Assembly (NCBI GenBank): GCA_013141115.1
Contig: JABFRP010000002.1
Span: forward strand, 2,282,647 to 2,346,646
Direction of reading: 5' to 3'
Source: Ferruginibacter sp.
Lineage (GTDB): Bacteria; Bacteroidota; Bacteroidia; Chitinophagales; Chitinophagaceae
DNA length: 64,000 nt
Within the stretch, counting starts at the first letter, position 1. Each line of letters starts with the position of its first letter. A program made the translations under genes and the position numbers. Of the stretch, positions 61,625-64,000 are shown one piece after another. Under the pieces are notes generated by a model. It ran no database searches and was not told the origin of the DNA. It was given only the letters and a program-made list of their open reading frames with translations.

Positions 61625-61848
61625 AATGAAAAACTTAAAAATTACATTTTACTGTCTTCACCAAATGTTCTATTGTTTAACCAGATATTATGGTAATATA
61701 GGGTTATAGCAATTTTTTAATTTTCACTTTTACATAAATTCAGCCTTCGGCTTTTTTCAAAAGTTATTAATACACTTTGTTAAGCCATCGCTTTTATTAA
61801 GGCGGTTTCATTTATTTTCTTTAATTTATGGTTAATTAAAAAGGATAT

Positions 61849-63306
61849 ATGAAATACGAACCGCTAAAAAATTATATCAACGGAAAATTTGTTGATGCAT
61901 CTTCATCCAGAACAATGGAAGTGATTTCTCCGGTTGATGGCGATCTGTTATCAACAGTACCAATGTCATCTGCAAAAGACCTTGATGATGCGGTTAAAGC
62001 TGCCAAAACTGCTTTTCCGGCATGGAGTAAAATGCCGATTAAAGAAAGAGTGCAGGTTTTCTTTCGCTATAAATATTTATTAGAAAAACATGTAAAAGAA
62101 CTGGCAGAATTGTGCAGTGAAGAAAATGGAAAAACATATGGAGAATCTGTTGCTGAGATTGAAAAATGTATAGAACTTACAGAATTTGCTACATCATTAC
62201 CGCAATTAATTACCGGCGAATTATTAGAAGTAAGCAAAGGTGTAGAGTGCAGAACGGAGCATGTGCCATTAGGTGTTGTAGCTTCTGTTGTACCGTTTAA
62301 TTTTCCTGCCATGGTGCCTAACTGGACAATGCCTAATGCAATTGCTTTGGGTAATTGCATGATCATTAAGCCATCGGAAAAAGTGCCCTTAAGCTGTGGC
62401 AAATTAGCAGAACTATTGAAAGAAGCCGGCTTGCCCGACGGCGTATTTAATATTGTACATGGCGATGTGGAAATTGTAAATGCTATCTGCGATCATCCGG
62501 GTATAGAAGCCGTTTCATTTGTAGGCTCTACTAAAGTGGCAAAGATTGTTTATCAACGTGCCACATCCAATTACAAAAGATGTTTAGCACTAGGCGGTGC
62601 AAAAAATCATTTAATGGTATTACCAGATGCAATACCCGGCATGACAGCACAAAATGTTGCTGCCAGCATGAGTGGCTGTGCAGGACAACGTTGTATGGCT
62701 GCAAGCGCTATGATTGGCGTGGGCAATGTAGATGCCATCATTGATAAAATTTGTGAAGAGGCCCGGAAAATTATTCCCGGAGAAAATTTAGGCGCCGTGA
62801 TCAGTAAAGAAAGTAAAGAACGCATTGAAAGATATATTGGCGAAGCCGAAAGAGATGGTGCAAAAATTTTAGTAGATGGCCGTAATACAATAGTTGCCGG
62901 AAAAGAAAACGGCACTTATGTTGGCCCCACGGTAATTGATTTTGTTACGCCAAAAATGAGTGTAGCCACAGAAGAAATTTTTGGCCCGGTGATATCTATT
63001 ATGCGTACCAATACCGTTGATGAAGCATTAGCGATTGAAAATGCCAACCCTTATGGAAATGCTGCCAGTGTGTTTACACAAAATGGCGGTATGGCAAGAT
63101 ATATTATTGACAGAGCCAGTGCCGGAATGATTGGTGTAAATGTAGGCGTGCCTGTACCCCGTGAACCATTTAGTTTTGGTGGCTGGAACGAAAGTAAATT
63201 TGGTGTGGGAGATATTACGGGTAAGAGTTCGATTGAATTTTGGACGAAGTTGAAGAAGAGTACGATTAAATGGAATGCAGAGGCAGGGGTAAATTGGATG
63301 AGTTAA
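61849..63306 (+). CDS. mmsA: CoA-acylating methylmalonate-semialdehyde dehydrogenase
   Basis: This 485-residue aldehyde-dehydrogenase family enzyme carries the catalytic Cys282 in GCAGQRCMA, NAD-binding VSFVGSTKVAK (about 223-233) and the methylmalonate-semialdehyde dehydrogenase features VPREPFSFGGWNESKFG (about 440-456). It converts methylmalonate or malonate semialdehyde to propionyl- or acetyl-CoA in valine, thymine or inositol breakdown. It is 224 bp from the permease gene, with no visible promoter or terminator signal in the gap, and is probably its own unit. Confidence 0.94.
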   Translation: MKYEPLKNYINGKFVDASSSRTMEVISPVDGDLLSTVPMSSAKDLDDAVKAAKTAFPAWSKMPIKERVQVFFRYKYLLEKHVKELAELCSEENGKTYGESVAEIEKCIELTEFATSLPQLITGELLEVSKGVECRTEHVPLGVVASVVPFNFPAMVPNWTMPNAIALGNCMIIKPSEKVPLSCGKLAELLKEAGLPDGVFNIVHGDVEIVNAICDHPGIEAVSFVGSTKVAKIVYQRATSNYKRCLALGGAKNHLMVLPDAIPGMTAQNVAASMSGCAGQRCMAASAMIGVGNVDAIIDKICEEARKIIPGENLGAVISKESKERIERYIGEAERDGAKILVDGRNTIVAGKENGTYVGPTVIDFVTPKMSVATEEIFGPVISIMRTNTVDEALAIENANPYGNAASVFTQNGGMARYIIDRASAGMIGVNVGVPVPREPFSFGGWNESKFGVGDITGKSSIEFWTKLKKSTIKWNAEAGVNWMS

Positions 63307-63331
63307 ATATTAATACAAAAAAATAATTAAA

Positions 63332-63610
63332 ATGGAATTACAGAAATTTATTTCTTCTGCATTATTAAGTGTAGTTAATGGTGTTAATGAAGCAAATTCA
63401 GAAAACGATTGCTTTGAATTAACTGGCTCTGTTCATTCAAGAAAGGATGTTGATGGAGCTAAAGTTGATTTTGATTTATCAGTTGTTGTTGAACAATCAA
63501 CTGAACAGGGTTCCGAGAAAGGAGGAGGATTAAAAATTCAAATTCTTTCAGCGGGAATTAATGCACAAGAGAAAGAACTTCAGAAAAATCAGTCAGCACA
63601 AAGAATCTAA
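63332..63610 (+). CDS. Trypco2-like small protein
   Basis: The 92-residue protein matches the pattern of the trypsin-co-occurring domain 2 group: an N-terminal helix (LQKFISSALLSVVNGVNEA), then beta strands (KVDFDLSVVV) and a closing glycine-rich strand GGGLKIQILSAG. The family occurs next to trypsin-like or caspase-like genes in conflict-type systems, but no protease is in this window. It lies 25 bp after mmsA and 49 bp before a transposase start. Function unknown. Confidence 0.6.
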   Translation: MELQKFISSALLSVVNGVNEANSENDCFELTGSVHSRKDVDGAKVDFDLSVVVEQSTEQGSEKGGGLKIQILSAGINAQEKELQKNQSAQRI

Positions 63611-63658
63611 TTTTCGGTATTTATTAACGACGCTAAAATAAAAAATAAATAAGGCGAT

Positions 63659-64000
63659 ATGTCCGGCACATTTTCCCAAATATACATTCAATATGTTTTT
63701 GCTGTAAAAGGCAGAGAGAATATGATTAAACCTGCCTTTCAAGAGGAATTGTATAAATATATTGCTGGAATAGTAGAAGGTAAAGAACAAAAATCGTTAG
63801 CGGTAAATGGTATGCAGGATCATGTTCACGTGTTAGTTGGATTAAGGCCAGCAATGAAGATATCGGATCTGATACGGGATATAAAAAATAATTCCTGCAA
63901 TTTTATTAATGATAAAGGATTTTTAAAACAAAAATTTTCGTGGCAGGAAGGATATGGGGCATTTTCTTATTCGCAGTCTAATTTTGGAAATTTGATTGAT
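63659..64000 (+). mobile_element. IS200/RAYT-type Y1 transposase, 3' truncated by window end
   Basis: The frame from the ATG at 63659 is open to the last base (114 codons). It contains the HUH motif His55-x-His57 (QDHVHVLVG), the family opening MSGTFSQIYIQYVFAVKGRE and WQEGYGAFSYSQS (95-107). In this family the catalytic Tyr lies a little further on, in a helix after the visible end, so activity cannot be judged. It may be a complete IS200-type element or a REP-associated transposase; no left-end hairpin is evident in 63611-63658. Confidence 0.9.

Overview
The window is AT-rich DNA from a member of the Bacteroidota, most likely a Chitinophagaceae-type organism. The evidence is a SusC/SusD pair behind an ECF sigma/FecR pair, two proteins with type IX secretion (T9SS) C-terminal sorting domains, Bacteroidota-specific families (DUF4293- and DUF3127-like), promoters of the TTTG/TAnnTTTG type, and a general lack of strong Shine-Dalgarno sequences. 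This assignment comes from reading motifs, not from a database search.

Left part (1-37.8 kb), mostly core genome in short operons. In order: a 5'-truncated S9/DPP-IV peptidase coupled to a signal-less metzincin; an ABC exporter pair; a TIGR01777 epimerase; a frameshifted secreted protein; a membrane protein; purQ with an orphan ECF sigma factor; a small secreted Cys/His-rich protein with a DsbD-like pair; a GMC flavoenzyme with its Tat-type small subunit; another ECF sigma factor; uvrA; a large T9SS surface protein closed by strong terminators; glyA; a sugar-nucleotidyltransferase; a nitronate monooxygenase-like flavoprotein; a Wza/Wzz-like polysaccharide export pair; a second ABC exporter pair (NatAB type); a COG2509-type flavoprotein; a DUF3127 protein; a 5'-nucleotidase split over two genes in swapped domain order; dnaA; and tRNA-Ser(GCU) and tRNA-Pro(UGG).

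Right part (38-61.6 kb), a polysaccharide utilisation locus on the + strand. It runs: FecI-type sigma, FecR-type anti-sigma, SusC with an STN domain, SusD lipoprotein, GH16 lipoprotein, endonuclease/exonuclease/phosphatase-family secreted protein, sialate O-acetylesterase-like esterase, beta-barrel protein plus T9SS protein, GH127-like enzyme, GH5 enzyme with a frameshifted carbohydrate-binding tail, ribokinase, a two-domain esterase (alpha/beta hydrolase plus SGNH), GH31 enzyme and a sugar/ureide-type permease. The triad sigma, FecR and STN-SusC implies that substrate binding outside the cell is signalled to transcription. The GH16 and GH5 enzymes suggest a beta-glucan-like backbone, with GH127, GH31 and esterases removing decorations; the substrate is an inference. 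The window ends with mmsA, a Trypco2-like small protein and the start of an IS200/RAYT-type Y1 transposase.

The most notable oddities are two genes each broken by a one-base loss in a homopolymer, the split and swapped 5'-nucleotidase, the dual esterase, the GMC enzyme with an iron-sulfur-like Cys motif, and two self-complementary intergenic repeats. I did not find a clearly undescribed defence or mobile system.
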